From positions 1-50,106 of the forward strand of contig DYFQ01000019.1 of NCBI GenBank assembly GCA_020725105.1: a stretch of DNA of 50,106 nt, in the 5' to 3' direction. This document shows, one piece after another, positions 32,835 to 41,251 of this stretch (the first letter of the stretch is position 1; every line of letters begins with the position of its first letter). Below the pieces are notes generated by a model. It was not told where the DNA came from. It saw only the letters and a program-made list of their open reading frames with translations, and did not search any database. The translations under genes and the position numbers were made by a program. The DNA is from Symbiobacterium thermophilum. GTDB taxonomy: Bacteria > Bacillota > Sulfobacillia > DYFQ01.

Positions 32835-34130
32835 CTAGCCCAACCAGCCCCGAACCCGCATGGCCTCCGCGACCCGGGCCACGGCGACCATGAAGGCGGC
32901 AACCCGCAGCTTCACCTTCTTGTCCCGGTGCATGGCGTAGACCCGCTCGAAGGCCTCCACCATCTTGGCCTCCAGCCGCTGGTTGACCTCTTCCTCGGTC
33001 CAGTAGAAGTTCATCAGGTTCTGGACCCACTCGAAGTAGGAGACGGTCACGCCACCCGCCGAGGCGAGGATGTCCGGCAGGACCAGCACCCCGCGGTCGA
33101 ACAGGATGTCGTCGGCCTCCGGGGTGGTGGGGCCGTTGGCCGCCTCGCCGATGATCCTGGTCTTGATACGGCGGGCGACGCTCACCGTGATCTGGTTCTC
33201 CAGGGCGGCCGGGATCAGGATATCGCACTCCAGGGTCAGCAGGTCGTCGTTGGAGATGGGCCGCGTGCCGGGCGCCCCCTCGACGCTCCCGTTCTTGTTC
33301 TTGTATTCGAGCACCTTGACGGGGTCCAGCCCGTCGGGGTCGAAGGCGCCACCCCGGGAGTCGCTGACCGCAATCACCTTGGCTCCCAGTTCGTGGATGA
33401 GCCGGGCGGCGATGGAGCCTGCGTTGCCGTAGCCCTGGACCACCACGCGGGCGCCTTTGAGCGGAATCCCCAGCTTCTTGGCGGCCTCCCGGACCGTCAC
33501 CACGCAGCCGCGGGCGGTCGCCTCGTTCCGCCCCGCCGAGCCGCCGATGATGAGCGGCTTGCCGGTCATCACGCCGAACTGGTTCTCCCACCGGAGCTTC
33601 GAATACTCGTCCACCATCCACGCCATGATCTGCGGGTTGGTGTACACGTCGGGCGCGGGGATGTCCTTGCTGGGCCCGATGATGGGCGCCACGGCCCGGA
33701 TGAAGCCCCTGGACAGCCGTTCCAGTTCGCCCGGGGACATCTCCTTGGGGTTGCAGGCTATGGCACCCTTGCCGCCGCCGTAAGGCAACCCGAGCACGGC
33801 GCACTTGAAGGTCATCCACATGGACAGCGCCCGGACCTCGTCGGGAAATACCTGCGGGTGGAACCGCAACCCGCCCTTGGCGGGGCCCAGCGCGTCGTTG
33901 TGCTGCGAGCGGTAGCCCATGAACACCCGGACCGAGCCGTCGTCCAGCTGGACGGGAATGGCCACCTCGAAGAAGCGCATCGGTTGCTTGAGGATCTCGT
34001 AGACTGCCGGTTCGAGGCCGAGGGCGTTGACGGCCTCCCGGACCTGGTGCTGGACGATGTGGAAGGGGTTGAGGGTCTCTTCGCGGGCTTCGGCGGTTGC
34101 CGCTGCAGCGGTTGCGGCGTCTGTCGTCAC
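32835..34130 (-). CDS. gdhA: Glutamate dehydrogenase
   Basis: NAD(P)-linked interconversion of glutamate and 2-oxoglutarate plus ammonia. The 431-residue hexameric-type enzyme shows [39 protein letters not shown] (catalytic Lys region), [48 protein letters not shown] (nucleotide-binding Gly motif) and [17 protein letters not shown] 34130 follows AAGGAGG; ATG 34157 lacks a ribosome site. A promoter at 34308-34337 gives a leader of about 170 nt with switch-like folding (see its own entry). Separated from mcmA by a stem-loop. Confidence 0.96.
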   Translation of the reverse strand: MTTDAATAAAATAEAREETLNPFHIVQHQVREAVNALGLEPAVYEILKQPMRFFEVAIPVQLDDGSVRVFMGYRSQHNDALGPAKGGLRFHPQVFPDEVRALSMWMTFKCAVLGLPYGGGKGAIACNPKEMSPGELERLSRGFIRAVAPIIGPSKDIPAPDVYTNPQIMAWMVDEYSKLRWENQFGVMTGKPLIIGGSAGRNEATARGCVVTVREAAKKLGIPLKGARVVVQGYGNAGSIAARLIHELGAKVIAVSDSRGGAFDPDGLDPVKVLEYKNKNGSVEGAPGTRPISNDDLLTLECDILIPAALENQITVSVARRIKTRIIGEAANGPTTPEADDILFDRGVLVLPDILASAGGVTVSYFEWVQNLMNFYWTEEEVNQRLEAKMVEAFERVYAMHRDKKVKLRVAAFMVAVARVAEAMRVRGWLG

Positions 34131-34134
34131 GGTC

Positions 34135-34282
34135 GCCTGACCTCCTTGATCGGGCATAGCTGGCCGGGAGGACCACAACAAACAAGCCTGACGGCCGCGC
34201 CGTGGCCGATGCGGACGCCGTGCCGTTTGCAAGGCGGCTCGTCCGGGTCCCTTGACCTCCGACGGCGGGCTGTGTCAGGCTT
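34135..34282 (-). promoter_or_regulatory. Structured gdh leader with two mutually exclusive stems
   Basis: In the RNA, AAGCCUGAC (34282-34274) can pair over 9 bp with GUCAGGCUU (34192-34184), closing an 81-nt interior. The same strand can pair over 7 bp with GUCAGGC (34141-34135), which overlaps the ribosome binding site AAGGAGG and reaches to 5 nt before the GTG start. A further CCUCC (34171-34167) can pair with GGAGG of the site. This is what a translational riboswitch or protein-controlled switch looks like. I recognise no known class. Confidence 0.55.
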
Positions 34283-34307
34283 CATTCCCAGCCGCATGTC
34301 CCATCCC

Positions 34308-34337
34308 ATCATAGCCAGAGCCCGTCTCCGGTGTCAA
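34308..34337 (-). promoter_or_regulatory. gdh promoter
   Basis: Perfect -35 TTGACA (34337-34332), an 18-base spacer and -10 TATGAT (34313-34308), just beyond the yajC stop. Predicted start of transcription is near 34301. Confidence 0.85.
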
Positions 34338-34348
34338 CGAAACCCGGT

Positions 34349-34615
34349 TCACTCCCCGGCCGGCCTGACTATGGTGCCCACGCCCGACTTCTGCAGTTGC
34401 ACCTCGAGATCGTCGCTGAGCTTTAGCCTGACGGTCTGGTCGTCCACCCGGGTGATGATCCCGTGAAAGCCGCCGATGGTGATGACCCGGTCGCCCACCT
34501 TCAGCGCGGCCAGCATGTCCCGCCGCCGGCGCTCCCGCTGCTGCTGGGGGCGAATGAGGAAGAACCAGAACACCAGAAACAAAAGGACCAGCCACAAGAT
34601 GCCCCCGAATTCCAT
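34349..34615 (-). CDS. yajC: Preprotein translocase subunit YajC
   Basis: Small accessory subunit of the Sec translocon. One N-terminal membrane helix (GGILWLVLLFLVFWFFLI) precedes the family motif RPQQQRERRRRDML and the cytoplasmic segment LKVGDRVITIGGFHGIITRVDDQTV. Length is 88 residues. ATG 34615 follows AAGGAGG. It follows tgt as in many Bacillota, but secD is not next; gdh with its own promoter follows instead. Confidence 0.95.
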   Translation of the reverse strand: MEFGGILWLVLLFLVFWFFLIRPQQQRERRRRDMLAALKVGDRVITIGGFHGIITRVDDQTVRLKLSDDLEVQLQKSGVGTIVRPAGE

Positions 34616-34688
34616 GTCACGCCTCCTTGTCCTGGCGCCGCCCGCGGCCCGAGCGTGCGGCCCCTCGGTCCGGGCAGAACCATCACCA

Positions 34689-35876
34689 TTATCTATCACC
34701 GGGCAGTTCTAGGTCTTGGCTCAAAAGGCCTGCGCCGCCGTAGGCCTCCAGCACCGGGCCGGCGAAGTCCCGCAGCCGCCCCTCGGCGACCGCCCGCCTG
34801 AGCCCGGCCATGAAACGTTCCATGAACACCAGGTTGTGCCAGGTGGTGAGCCGGATGCCCAGCACCTCGCGAACGTTCAGCAGGTGTCGGACGTAGGCCC
34901 GGGTAAACCGCCCGCAGACCGGGCACGGGCAGCCCGGTTCCAGGGGGCGCAGGTCCCGGGCGTACGCGGCGTTGCGCACCACCAGCGGGCCTCCGCCCGT
35001 CAGCACCGTGCCGTGGCGGGCCACCCGCGTCGGCAGCACGCAGTCAAACAGGTCGATGCCCCGCAGCACCCCTTCCACCAGGCCGGCGGGGCTGCCCACG
35101 CCCATGAGGTAGCGTGGCCGGTCGGCGGGCAAGAGCGGCACCGTCGCCTCCAGCGCCCGCGCCATCTCTTCCCTGGGCTCCCCCACCGACAGACCTCCCA
35201 CCGCGTAACCCGGAAAGTCCAGGGCCACCAGGTCGCGGGCGGACGCGGCCCGGAGGTCGGGATAGACCGAACCCTGCACGATGCCGAACAGCAAGCCGGG
35301 GGCACCGGGACCGGGCAAGTCCGCCGCCTCGCGCCTGGCCCGTAGCCAGCGGTCCCGGCAGCGGGCGGCCCAGTCACCCGTCCGCTCCACCGCCAGGGCG
35401 GCCCGGTCGCGCGGGCACGGGTAAGGGGTGCACTCGTCCAGGACCATCATGATGTCCGAGCCCAGCATCAGCTGGGCCTCGATCGCCCCCTCCGGGGACA
35501 GGAAGTGCTCCGAGCCGTCGTAGTGGCTGCGGATGAGCACGCCGTCGGCGTCGATGACCTGGAGCCGGGCCAGGCTGAAGACCTGGAAGCCGCCGGAGTC
35601 GGTGAGGATGGGCCGGTGCCAACCCATGAAGGCGTGGAGCCCGCCGGCGGCCCGGACCACCTCGGCGCCCGGCCGCAGCATCAGATGGTAGGTGTTGGCC
35701 AGGAGGATGGCCACCCCGATCGCCTCGAGTTCCCAGGGAGCCATGGTCTTGACCGCCCCCTGGGTGCCGACGGGCATGAACGCGGGCGTGTCCACCGCGC
35801 CGCGGGGCGTGGTGAGCCGGCCCGCCCGGGCGGCCGAGCCCGGGTCCTCCGCCAGGACCTCAAAGCGAAACTCCAT
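34689..35876 (-). CDS. tgt: tRNA-guanine transglycosylase
   Basis: Swaps guanine-34 of GUN-anticodon tRNAs for preQ1 on the way to queuosine. The barrel enzyme shows TPAFMPVGTQGAVKT, LANTYHLMLRPG, TDSGGFQVFSL (first catalytic Asp region), GIVQGSVYPDLR, GGLSVGEPREEM, DLFDCVLPTRVARHG (nucleophile Asp) and the zinc site CPCPVCGRFTRAYVRHL. The 395 residues are slightly long. It is 15 bases downstream of queA, the next enzyme of the same pathway, and upstream of yajC. Confidence 0.97.
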   Translation of the reverse strand: MEFRFEVLAEDPGSAARAGRLTTPRGAVDTPAFMPVGTQGAVKTMAPWELEAIGVAILLANTYHLMLRPGAEVVRAAGGLHAFMGWHRPILTDSGGFQVFSLARLQVIDADGVLIRSHYDGSEHFLSPEGAIEAQLMLGSDIMMVLDECTPYPCPRDRAALAVERTGDWAARCRDRWLRARREAADLPGPGAPGLLFGIVQGSVYPDLRAASARDLVALDFPGYAVGGLSVGEPREEMARALEATVPLLPADRPRYLMGVGSPAGLVEGVLRGIDLFDCVLPTRVARHGTVLTGGGPLVVRNAAYARDLRPLEPGCPCPVCGRFTRAYVRHLLNVREVLGIRLTTWHNLVFMERFMAGLRRAVAEGRLRDFAGPVLEAYGGAGLLSQDLELPGDR

Positions 35877-35891
35877 CGCACCACCCGCGTT

Positions 35892-36950
35892 TCAGAGGAT
35901 CAGCATGGCGTCGCCGAAACTGTAGAACCGGTACCCCAGCCGGATGGCTTCCCGGTAGGCGCCGAGGATCACTTCCCGCCCGGCAAACGCGCTCACCAGC
36001 ATCAGCAGGGTCGAGCGGGGCAGGTGAAAGTTGGTGACCAGGGCGTCCACCGCCCGCCAGCGGTAGCCCGGCACGATGAACAGGTCGGTCCAGCCCGTCC
36101 CCGGCCGGACGCGGCCGTCGGGGTCGAGGCCGGCCACGGTCTCGAGGGTCCGGCACACGGTCGTCCCCACCGCCACCACCCGGGAACCCCTGGCCCGCGC
36201 CGCCTCCACCGCGGCGGCCGCCTCGGGCCCCACCGCGTACCACTCCTCGTGCATCCGGTGGTCGGCCACCCGCTCCGCCCTGACCGGGGCGAAGGTGCCG
36301 AGCCCCACGTGGAGCGTGATCCAGGCCAGGACGACCCCGCGGTCACCCAGCGCCGCCAGGACCTCCGGGGTGAAGTGAAGACCGGCGGTCGGGGCGGCGG
36401 CGGATCCCTCCCGCCGGGCGTAGACCGTCTGGTACCGCTCGGCATCCGCCAGCGGCCGGGTGATGTAAGGCGGCAGGGGAACCCGGCCCACCCGCTCCAG
36501 AGTGGCCAGGAGGTCTTCCCGGGGCTCCACCGCCAGGCGCACGAGCCCCCCTTGGGCCCGCTCCAGGACGAGGGTCCGGACGGCGCCGGCTTCAAGCTCG
36601 AGCCGGGCGCCGGGCCTGGCTCTTCTGGCCGGCCGGGCCAGCGCCTCCCAGACCCCCTCCCCCATCTCGCGCAGGAGCAGCACTTCCATCCGGGCGCCGG
36701 TGTCGGCCCGGCGGCCCACCAGCCGGCACCTGAGCACGCGCGTGTCGTTCAGCACCAGGCAGTCGCCGGGCTCCAGCAGGGACGGCAGGTCGGTGAACTG
36801 GCGGTGTTCCAGGCGCCCGTCCGACCGGTGGAGTACCAGCAGGCGGGAAGCGTCCCGGCGCTCGAGCGGCTCCTGAGCGATCAACTCCGGCGGCAGGTGG
36901 TAGTCGAAGTCGGCCACCGCCGCCTCGGCCGGCGCCTGGGTCGGATCCAT
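35892..36950 (-). CDS. queA: S-adenosylmethionine:tRNA ribosyltransferase-isomerase
   Basis: Builds epoxyqueuosine on tRNA from SAM ribose. Family segments: FDYHLPPELIAQEPLERRDASRL, LVLNDTRVLRCRLVGRR, AAPTAGLHFTPEVL, WITLHVGLGTFAPVR, HEEWY, GTTVCRTLE, GWTDLFIVPGYRW, NFHLPRSTLLMLVSAF and YRFYSFGDAMLI. 352 residues is normal. The ATG overlaps the stop of a 33-codon ORF (TGATG); queA's own ribosome site is weak, so it may depend on that ORF's translation. GTG 36953 is an alternative start. The usual upstream neighbour ruvB is absent. Confidence 0.96.
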   Translation of the reverse strand: MDPTQAPAEAAVADFDYHLPPELIAQEPLERRDASRLLVLHRSDGRLEHRQFTDLPSLLEPGDCLVLNDTRVLRCRLVGRRADTGARMEVLLLREMGEGVWEALARPARRARPGARLELEAGAVRTLVLERAQGGLVRLAVEPREDLLATLERVGRVPLPPYITRPLADAERYQTVYARREGSAAAPTAGLHFTPEVLAALGDRGVVLAWITLHVGLGTFAPVRAERVADHRMHEEWYAVGPEAAAAVEAARARGSRVVAVGTTVCRTLETVAGLDPDGRVRPGTGWTDLFIVPGYRWRAVDALVTNFHLPRSTLLMLVSAFAGREVILGAYREAIRLGYRFYSFGDAMLIL

Positions 36951-37051
36951 CACCGCCGGCCGGCCTCCGGCCCGTATCCCAGGGAGATCGGGCGAATAGA
37001 CTGGTCCCGTGACACGCCCATGGGAAGCCGCACCTTGGTTTCAGCGCGCAT
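36950..37051 (-). CDS. 33-residue ORF coupled to queA
   Basis: ATG 37051 lies behind AAAGGAGGT, one of the best ribosome sites in the window, spaced 5 bases. The product reads MRAETKVRLP, then MGVSRDQSIRP, then ISLGYGPEAGRR and stops at TGATG over the queA start. It is basic, soluble and matches nothing I know. The strong site and exact junction suggest a translated leader peptide or microprotein that sets queA initiation. It overlaps, antisense, the 5' end proposed for the gene at 37020. Confidence 0.6.
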   Translation of the reverse strand: MRAETKVRLPMGVSRDQSIRPISLGYGPEAGRR

Positions 37052-37544
37052 AGCCGACCTCCTTTCCCGGGAGCCGCGGTCCCGGCGCCAGGTAATTCAC
37101 GTCCACCTGAGTCACCCGGGACCGGGCCGGCGGGCCGCCGTAACCCTGTGGCTGGCCCTCATCCTGGCATGGCTCTGGGGAGCCGTGGTGCTCCACGCCA
37201 GCCTGGCCCCGGCCGTTCTGGTCGAGCTGGCCTCGCCCGATGTCCGGGCTCCCGGGCTGAGCCTCGTGCGCCTGGTCAATCGGGCCCCGGTTCCGGTCCG
37301 CCTTGACGCCGTGGCCATCCTCACGGGACCCGGCCCCGAGGCCCGCGCCTTCCGGCTCCCCGCCGGCGTCTGGCTCCTGCCCGGCGCCGACGTCACCCTG
37401 CCCCTCCCGCTGGCTCCGAGCGACGGGCCATCGCTGGCCCTGTCGCAGGTCTGGGTCCGGTTGAACGTGCTCGGGGTGCCGGTGAGCCAGCCGGCTGCCA
37501 GCGCCGCCGTGCTGGTGGTCAGGTCCAGCGTGGCCGGGCCCTGA
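37020..37544 (+). CDS. Membrane-anchored protein of unknown function
   Basis: From ATG 37020 (or TTG 37035) the product is about 174 residues. It has a basic N-terminus, one membrane helix (AVTLWLALILAWLWGAVVLHA) and an extracytoplasmic beta-rich domain (VELASPDVRAPGLSLVRLVNR, VRLDAVAILTGPGPEARAF, LNVLGVPVSQPAAS). Strand alternation and absence of other plausible frames support coding. No ribosome site precedes either start, and no later start keeps the helix. The 5' end overlaps the minus-strand ORF at 36950-37051. No family recognised. Confidence 0.55.
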   Translation: MGSRTLVSARIADLLSREPRSRRQVIHVHLSHPGPGRRAAVTLWLALILAWLWGAVVLHASLAPAVLVELASPDVRAPGLSLVRLVNRAPVPVRLDAVAILTGPGPEARAFRLPAGVWLLPGADVTLPLPLAPSDGPSLALSQVWVRLNVLGVPVSQPAASAAVLVVRSSVAGP

Positions 37545-37705
37545 CCGCGGGCCACCGTTCCCATGATACCGCATCTCCGAAGCCGGCCTCGCAAAGCCTC
37601 CCCGGCCACGGGCCAGTAGTCCCTTTGACCTATGCCGAAAATGCTCCCGACGGTGGCTTGGCAGCCCTGCCGACACGGGCTACCCTCGAACCAGGGAGGA
37701 TCGCC

Positions 37706-38440
37706 ATGGGGGTCCCGCCGCGCGTGACCATCCTGCTGGGGCATTTCGGCAGCGGCAAGACGGAGGTGGCCATCAGCCTGGCGCGCCGCCTGGCCCGAGG
37801 CAATGTCCGTCCCTGCCTGGTTGACCTCGATTTTATCACGCCCTTCTTTCGGAGCCGCGACGCGGCTGCCTGGCTCGAACGCGAAGGTGTCGACGTCATC
37901 GCGCCCGCCGGGCCGCTGGCCGAGTCCGACCTGCCGACCATCCCGGGCCCGGCGCTCCGTGCCCTGCTGAGCGTGGACGCTCCTGTCGTCGCCGATGTCG
38001 GTGGCGACGAGGGGGCCCGGGTCATCGGCAGCCTGGCCACCCGTCTGCGCCCGTCCGACACCCGGGCGCTGCTGGTAGTCAACCCCTTCCGCCCCAGCAC
38101 TCGCGAGGCCAAAACGGTCGCGGGCTACGCCCGGTGGGTCGCCGCCGTGGCCCGCGTCGACGTTGCCGGCCTGGTGGCCAACCCCCACCTGGGACCGGCC
38201 ACCGAGCCCGAGCACGTGCGAAACGGCTTCCGGGTGGTGGCCGAGACCGCCCGGGCGCTCGGCGTGCCGGTGGCGTACGCCGCCGTGCGCCAGGACCTGG
38301 TCGGGGGAATCGGTTCCCTGCCTGCAGAAGTTCTGCCCCTTAGGCTGGCCATGCGGGCGCCCTGGGAGCCGGGTCCCAACGCGCGGAGCCCCGGTTTCGA
38401 CACCCCGGGCCGCGGTCGAGGAGGCTTCTGGCATGGCTGA
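37706..38440 (+). CDS. MinD/ParA-like P-loop ATPase linked to the oxoacid ferredoxin oxidoreductase operon
   Basis: A 244-residue ATPase. Its P-loop is GHFGSGKTE, preceded by VTILL; the switch/Walker B-like segments are CLVDLDFITPFFRSRD and APVVADVGGDEGARV. The fold resembles the MinD/cobyrinic-acid-synthase group. ATG 37706 lies 6 bases after GGGAGG; an earlier in-frame start has no ribosome site. The stop overlaps the ferredoxin start by 8 bases, so it belongs to the operon. A role in cluster assembly or activation of the enzyme is possible but only inferred from position. Confidence 0.85.
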   Translation: MGVPPRVTILLGHFGSGKTEVAISLARRLARGNVRPCLVDLDFITPFFRSRDAAAWLEREGVDVIAPAGPLAESDLPTIPGPALRALLSVDAPVVADVGGDEGARVIGSLATRLRPSDTRALLVVNPFRPSTREAKTVAGYARWVAAVARVDVAGLVANPHLGPATEPEHVRNGFRVVAETARALGVPVAYAAVRQDLVGGIGSLPAEVLPLRLAMRAPWEPGPNARSPGFDTPGRGRGGFWHG

Positions 38441-38648
38441 GATCCACATCCAGCTTGATCAGGACCGCTGCAAAGGCTGCGAACTCTGCGTCGAGGCTTG
38501 CCCCCGGGACGTGCTGGCCATGGCCAGCCACATCAACGCCCTGGGCTACCAGCCGGTGGAAGTGGTGGCCGCGGAGCGGTGCACCGGCTGTCGCGCCTGT
38601 TACGTGGTGTGTCCCGACGTGGTGTTCACCCTCACCCGGGCCGCGTGA
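38433..38648 (+). CDS. 2[4Fe-4S] ferredoxin, delta subunit of oxoacid:ferredoxin oxidoreductase
   Basis: A 71-residue electron-transfer subunit with two complete cluster motifs, CKGCELCVEACP and CTGCRACYVVCP. It begins with the standard EIHIQLDQDRC strand. It accepts electrons from the thiamine site of the oxidoreductase encoded by the next three genes. ATG 38433 has GAGGAGG 8 bases upstream and lies within the end of the ATPase gene. Confidence 0.95.
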   Translation: MAEIHIQLDQDRCKGCELCVEACPRDVLAMASHINALGYQPVEVVAAERCTGCRACYVVCPDVVFTLTRAA

Positions 38649-38677
38649 CGGCCCGGCCGGAAGGAAGGTGAGCCCTG

Positions 38678-39772
38678 ATGGCAATCGCCGCCACCCAGGC
38701 CGAACCGGCAACCGAGGCCTTGCTCTACAAGGGTAACGAGGCCCTGGGCGAAGCCGCCGTCCGGGCGGGCTGCCGTTTCTTCTTCGGCTATCCCATCACC
38801 CCCCAGTCGGAGTTGCCCGCCTACATGGCCCGCCGGCTGCCGGAGGTGGGCGGGGTCTACCTCCAGGCCGAGAGCGAGGTGGCCGCCATCAACATGGTCC
38901 TGGGGGCCAGCGCCGCCGGTGTCCGGGTCATGACCTCGTCGTCGGGACCCGGCTTCAGCCTGAAGCAGGAGGGCATCTCCTACCTGGTGGGCTGCGAACT
39001 CCCGGCGGTCCTCGTCAACATCATGCGGGGCGGCCCGGGGCTGGGCAACATCCTGCCGTCCCAGGCCGACTATTTCCAGGCCACCAAGGGCGGCGGCCAC
39101 GGCGACTACCGGTTGATCGTGCTGGCTCCGGCGGGGGTCCAGGAACTGGCCGACCTGACCGGGCTGGCCTTTGACCTCGCCGACGTTTACCGCAACCCCG
39201 TCATCGTCCTGGGCGACGGCCTCCTGGGCCAGATGATGGAGCCGGTCCGGTTCCCCGCCCTGCGGCCGGCCCCCGACCCGCCCGACTGGGCGCTTACCGG
39301 CGCCCGCGGGCGGCCCCGGCGACTCATCACCTCGATCCACCTGGCCGCGGAGGCCCTGGAGGCCCACAACCAGCGGCTGCAGGCCAAGTTCGCCCGGATG
39401 GCCGAGCGGGAGACCCGCTGGGAGGCGGTGGAGACCGAGGGCGCCCGCCTGGTGGTGGTGGCCTACGGGACGGCGTCGCGCATCGCCCGGGCCGCGGTGG
39501 AACTGGCGCGGGAGGAAGGCCTGCCGGTGGGGCTGCTCCGGCCCATCACCCTCTGGCCGTTCCCCGCCAAACCCCTGGCCGAACTGGCCGGCGGCGACGC
39601 CGCCCGGTTCCTGGCGGTGGAGCTGTCCGCCGGCCAGATGGTGGAGGACGTCCGGCTCGCCGTCGCCGGTCGGGCACCGGTGGAGTTCTACGGTCGCATG
39701 GGCGGGGCCGTCCCCACACCCCGCGAGATCCTGGAAGTGATCCGCCGCCAGCTGGGAGGCGATGGCCGGTGA
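38678..39772 (+). CDS. vorB: 2-oxoacid:ferredoxin oxidoreductase alpha subunit (VorB/KorA type)
   Basis: Large pyrimidine-side subunit of a four-subunit oxidoreductase that decarboxylates a 2-oxoacid to an acyl-CoA with reduction of ferredoxin. Seen: [86 protein letters not shown] and the C-terminal [14 protein letters not shown]. The 364 residues fit VorB (branched-chain 2-oxoacids) or KorA (2-oxoglutarate); sequence alone does not separate them. ATG 38678 follows GGAAGGTGAG. Its stop overlaps korB by four bases. Confidence 0.93.
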   Translation: MAIAATQAEPATEALLYKGNEALGEAAVRAGCRFFFGYPITPQSELPAYMARRLPEVGGVYLQAESEVAAINMVLGASAAGVRVMTSSSGPGFSLKQEGISYLVGCELPAVLVNIMRGGPGLGNILPSQADYFQATKGGGHGDYRLIVLAPAGVQELADLTGLAFDLADVYRNPVIVLGDGLLGQMMEPVRFPALRPAPDPPDWALTGARGRPRRLITSIHLAAEALEAHNQRLQAKFARMAERETRWEAVETEGARLVVVAYGTASRIARAAVELAREEGLPVGLLRPITLWPFPAKPLAELAGGDAARFLAVELSAGQMVEDVRLAVAGRAPVEFYGRMGGAVPTPREILEVIRRQLGGDGR

Positions 39773-40650
39773 GCGTGACCACGAAGGAGAAGGTGCTGGC
39801 CCGGCGGCCCGATAGTCTTGCCCCGGCGGTGACCCACTACTGTCCCGGCTGCGGTCACGGCGTGCTCCACCGGCTGGTGGCCGAAGTCATCGACGAACTG
39901 GGCATCGCCGAGCGCACGGTCGGGGTCGCTTCGGTCGGCTGCTCGGTGTTCGCCTACGACTACTTCGACCTGGACTTCGTCCAGGTGCCCCACGGCCGCG
40001 CCCCGGCGGCGGCCACGGGCCTGAAGCGGGCCCGCCCGGACCTGGTCGTCTTCACCTACCAGGGCGACGGCGACATGGCCGCCATCGGCACGGCGGAGAT
40101 CATCCACGCCGCGGTCCGGGGCGAGCGGTTCACGGCCGTCATGTACAACAACAGCATCTACGGGATGACCGGAGGGCAGATGTCCCCCACCACCCTGCCG
40201 GGGATGGTCACCGACACCACCCCGGCGGGCCGGGACCCCGCCGAGATCGGCTACCCGTTCCTGGTGGCCGAGACCCTGGCCGCGCAGCCGGGAGCGGTTT
40301 ACGTGGCCCGCACCCGGCTGGGCGACATGGCGAGCATCGTGAAGACCCGCCGGGCCCTGCTGCGGGCCTTCAAAGCCCAGCTGGACGGAGAGGGCTTCAG
40401 CATGGTGGAGGTCCTGGGCTCCTGCCCCGTCAACTGGGGGATGAGCCCGTCGGAGGCCAACGCCTTCGTGGCCCGGGAGATGGTGCGCCATTTCCCGCTG
40501 GGCGTCTTCCGCGACGGCCCCGCGACGCCACCGGCAGTCGCGGAGGCTGACGGCGGCGGGGGCCGGGGCACGGGCGGGAATGTGTCCGCAGCCAGAGGGA
40601 CCGGCGCCCAGCGCCCGGCCCAGGAGGGGACCGGCCGTGGCGACGCATGA
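39769..40650 (+). CDS. korB: 2-oxoacid:ferredoxin oxidoreductase beta subunit (TPP-binding)
   Basis: Thiamine-diphosphate subunit. [15 protein letters not shown] gives the first Cys motif; [15 protein letters not shown] and [15 protein letters not shown] follow; [14 protein letters not shown] with [17 protein letters not shown] forms the TPP/Mg site (GDG-x-NN). 293 residues, with about 35 extra Gly/Ala-rich residues at the end. GTG 39769 overlaps the vorB stop (GTGA), and the 3' end overlaps korC by 14 bases. Confidence 0.94.
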   Translation: MSVTTKEKVLARRPDSLAPAVTHYCPGCGHGVLHRLVAEVIDELGIAERTVGVASVGCSVFAYDYFDLDFVQVPHGRAPAAATGLKRARPDLVVFTYQGDGDMAAIGTAEIIHAAVRGERFTAVMYNNSIYGMTGGQMSPTTLPGMVTDTTPAGRDPAEIGYPFLVAETLAAQPGAVYVARTRLGDMASIVKTRRALLRAFKAQLDGEGFSMVEVLGSCPVNWGMSPSEANAFVAREMVRHFPLGVFRDGPATPPAVAEADGGGGRGTGGNVSAARGTGAQRPAQEGTGRGDA

Positions 40651-41200
40651 GATCATCATCGCCGGTTTTGGCGGCCAGGGTGTGCTGACCGCCGGGCAGT
40701 TGCTGGCCTACGCCGGGCTGGCCGAGAAAAAGCACGTCTCCTGGTTCCCGGCGTACGGCCCCGAGCAGCGCGGGGGAACGGCCAACTGCTCGGTGGTCCT
40801 CTCCGACCGGCCGGTGTCGTCGCCGGTGGTCTCCGAGCCCACCGCCGTGGTGGCCATGAACCAGCCGTCGGTGGACCGGTTCGAGCCGCTGGTCCGCGCC
40901 GGCGGCGCCCTGGTGGTCAACACCTCCCTCGCCCGCCGCAAGTCGCCGCGGCAGGACCTGACGGTGGTGGAGGTGCCGGCCACCGAGATCGCCGGGGAAC
41001 TTGGCAACCTGCGGGTGGCCAACCTGGTGGCCGTGGGGGCGCTCCTGGCCGCCACCGGCGCCGTGCGCCCCGAGTCGGTCCTGGAAGCCCTGAAGAAGCT
41101 GCTAGGCCCGGGCAAGGCCGCCCTGCTGCCGCTGAACCGGAAGGCCCTCGAGCGCGGGCTGGCCATCGGCCGGCGGTTGCTGGCGGCTGCCGAGACGTAG
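40637..41200 (+). CDS. korC: 2-oxoacid:ferredoxin oxidoreductase gamma subunit
   Basis: A 187-residue gamma subunit: [62 protein letters not shown] and NLVAVGALLAATGAV. These are the family's CoA-side domain motifs. GTG 40637 lies 7 bases after AGGAGGGG within the end of korB. With the ferredoxin, vorB and korB genes this completes a four-subunit enzyme. It is followed by a stem-loop facing a converging gene. Confidence 0.93.
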   Translation: MATHEIIIAGFGGQGVLTAGQLLAYAGLAEKKHVSWFPAYGPEQRGGTANCSVVLSDRPVSSPVVSEPTAVVAMNQPSVDRFEPLVRAGGALVVNTSLARRKSPRQDLTVVEVPATEIAGELGNLRVANLVAVGALLAATGAVRPESVLEALKKLLGPGKAALLPLNRKALERGLAIGRRLLAAAET

Positions 41201-41220
41201 CCGCGGGCCCTTTCTCCCGC

Positions 41221-41241
41221 CTCGGTCAGGCCGTGGCCGAG
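41221..41241. terminator. Stem-loop between korC and the converging membrane-protein gene
   Basis: CTCGGTCA and TGGCCGAG pair over 8 bp (one G-U) around GGCCG. It is placed to end both transcripts; there is no T-run. Confidence 0.5.
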
Positions 41242-41251
41242 CAGTCCGGGG

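Noticed and set aside
32740-34185. Extension of the mcmA frame upstream to 34185
   Set aside because: Runs out of frame through gdh; the true start is GTG 32739 with a strong ribosome site, and family length agrees.
34220-34260. Resemblance of the gdh leader to a guanidine-III (ykkC-III) riboswitch
   Set aside because: Only CCGGACGAG matches from memory; the later conserved GGACAAGACGGC part is missing.
34127-34312. Small minus-strand ORF in the gdh leader
   Set aside because: No ribosome site, Arg-rich random-looking product, and it begins at the -10 region.
37545-37705. Riboswitch in the gap before the P-loop ATPase
   Set aside because: Searched by eye for known riboswitch cores and paired elements; only an isolated TTGACC without a -10 was seen.
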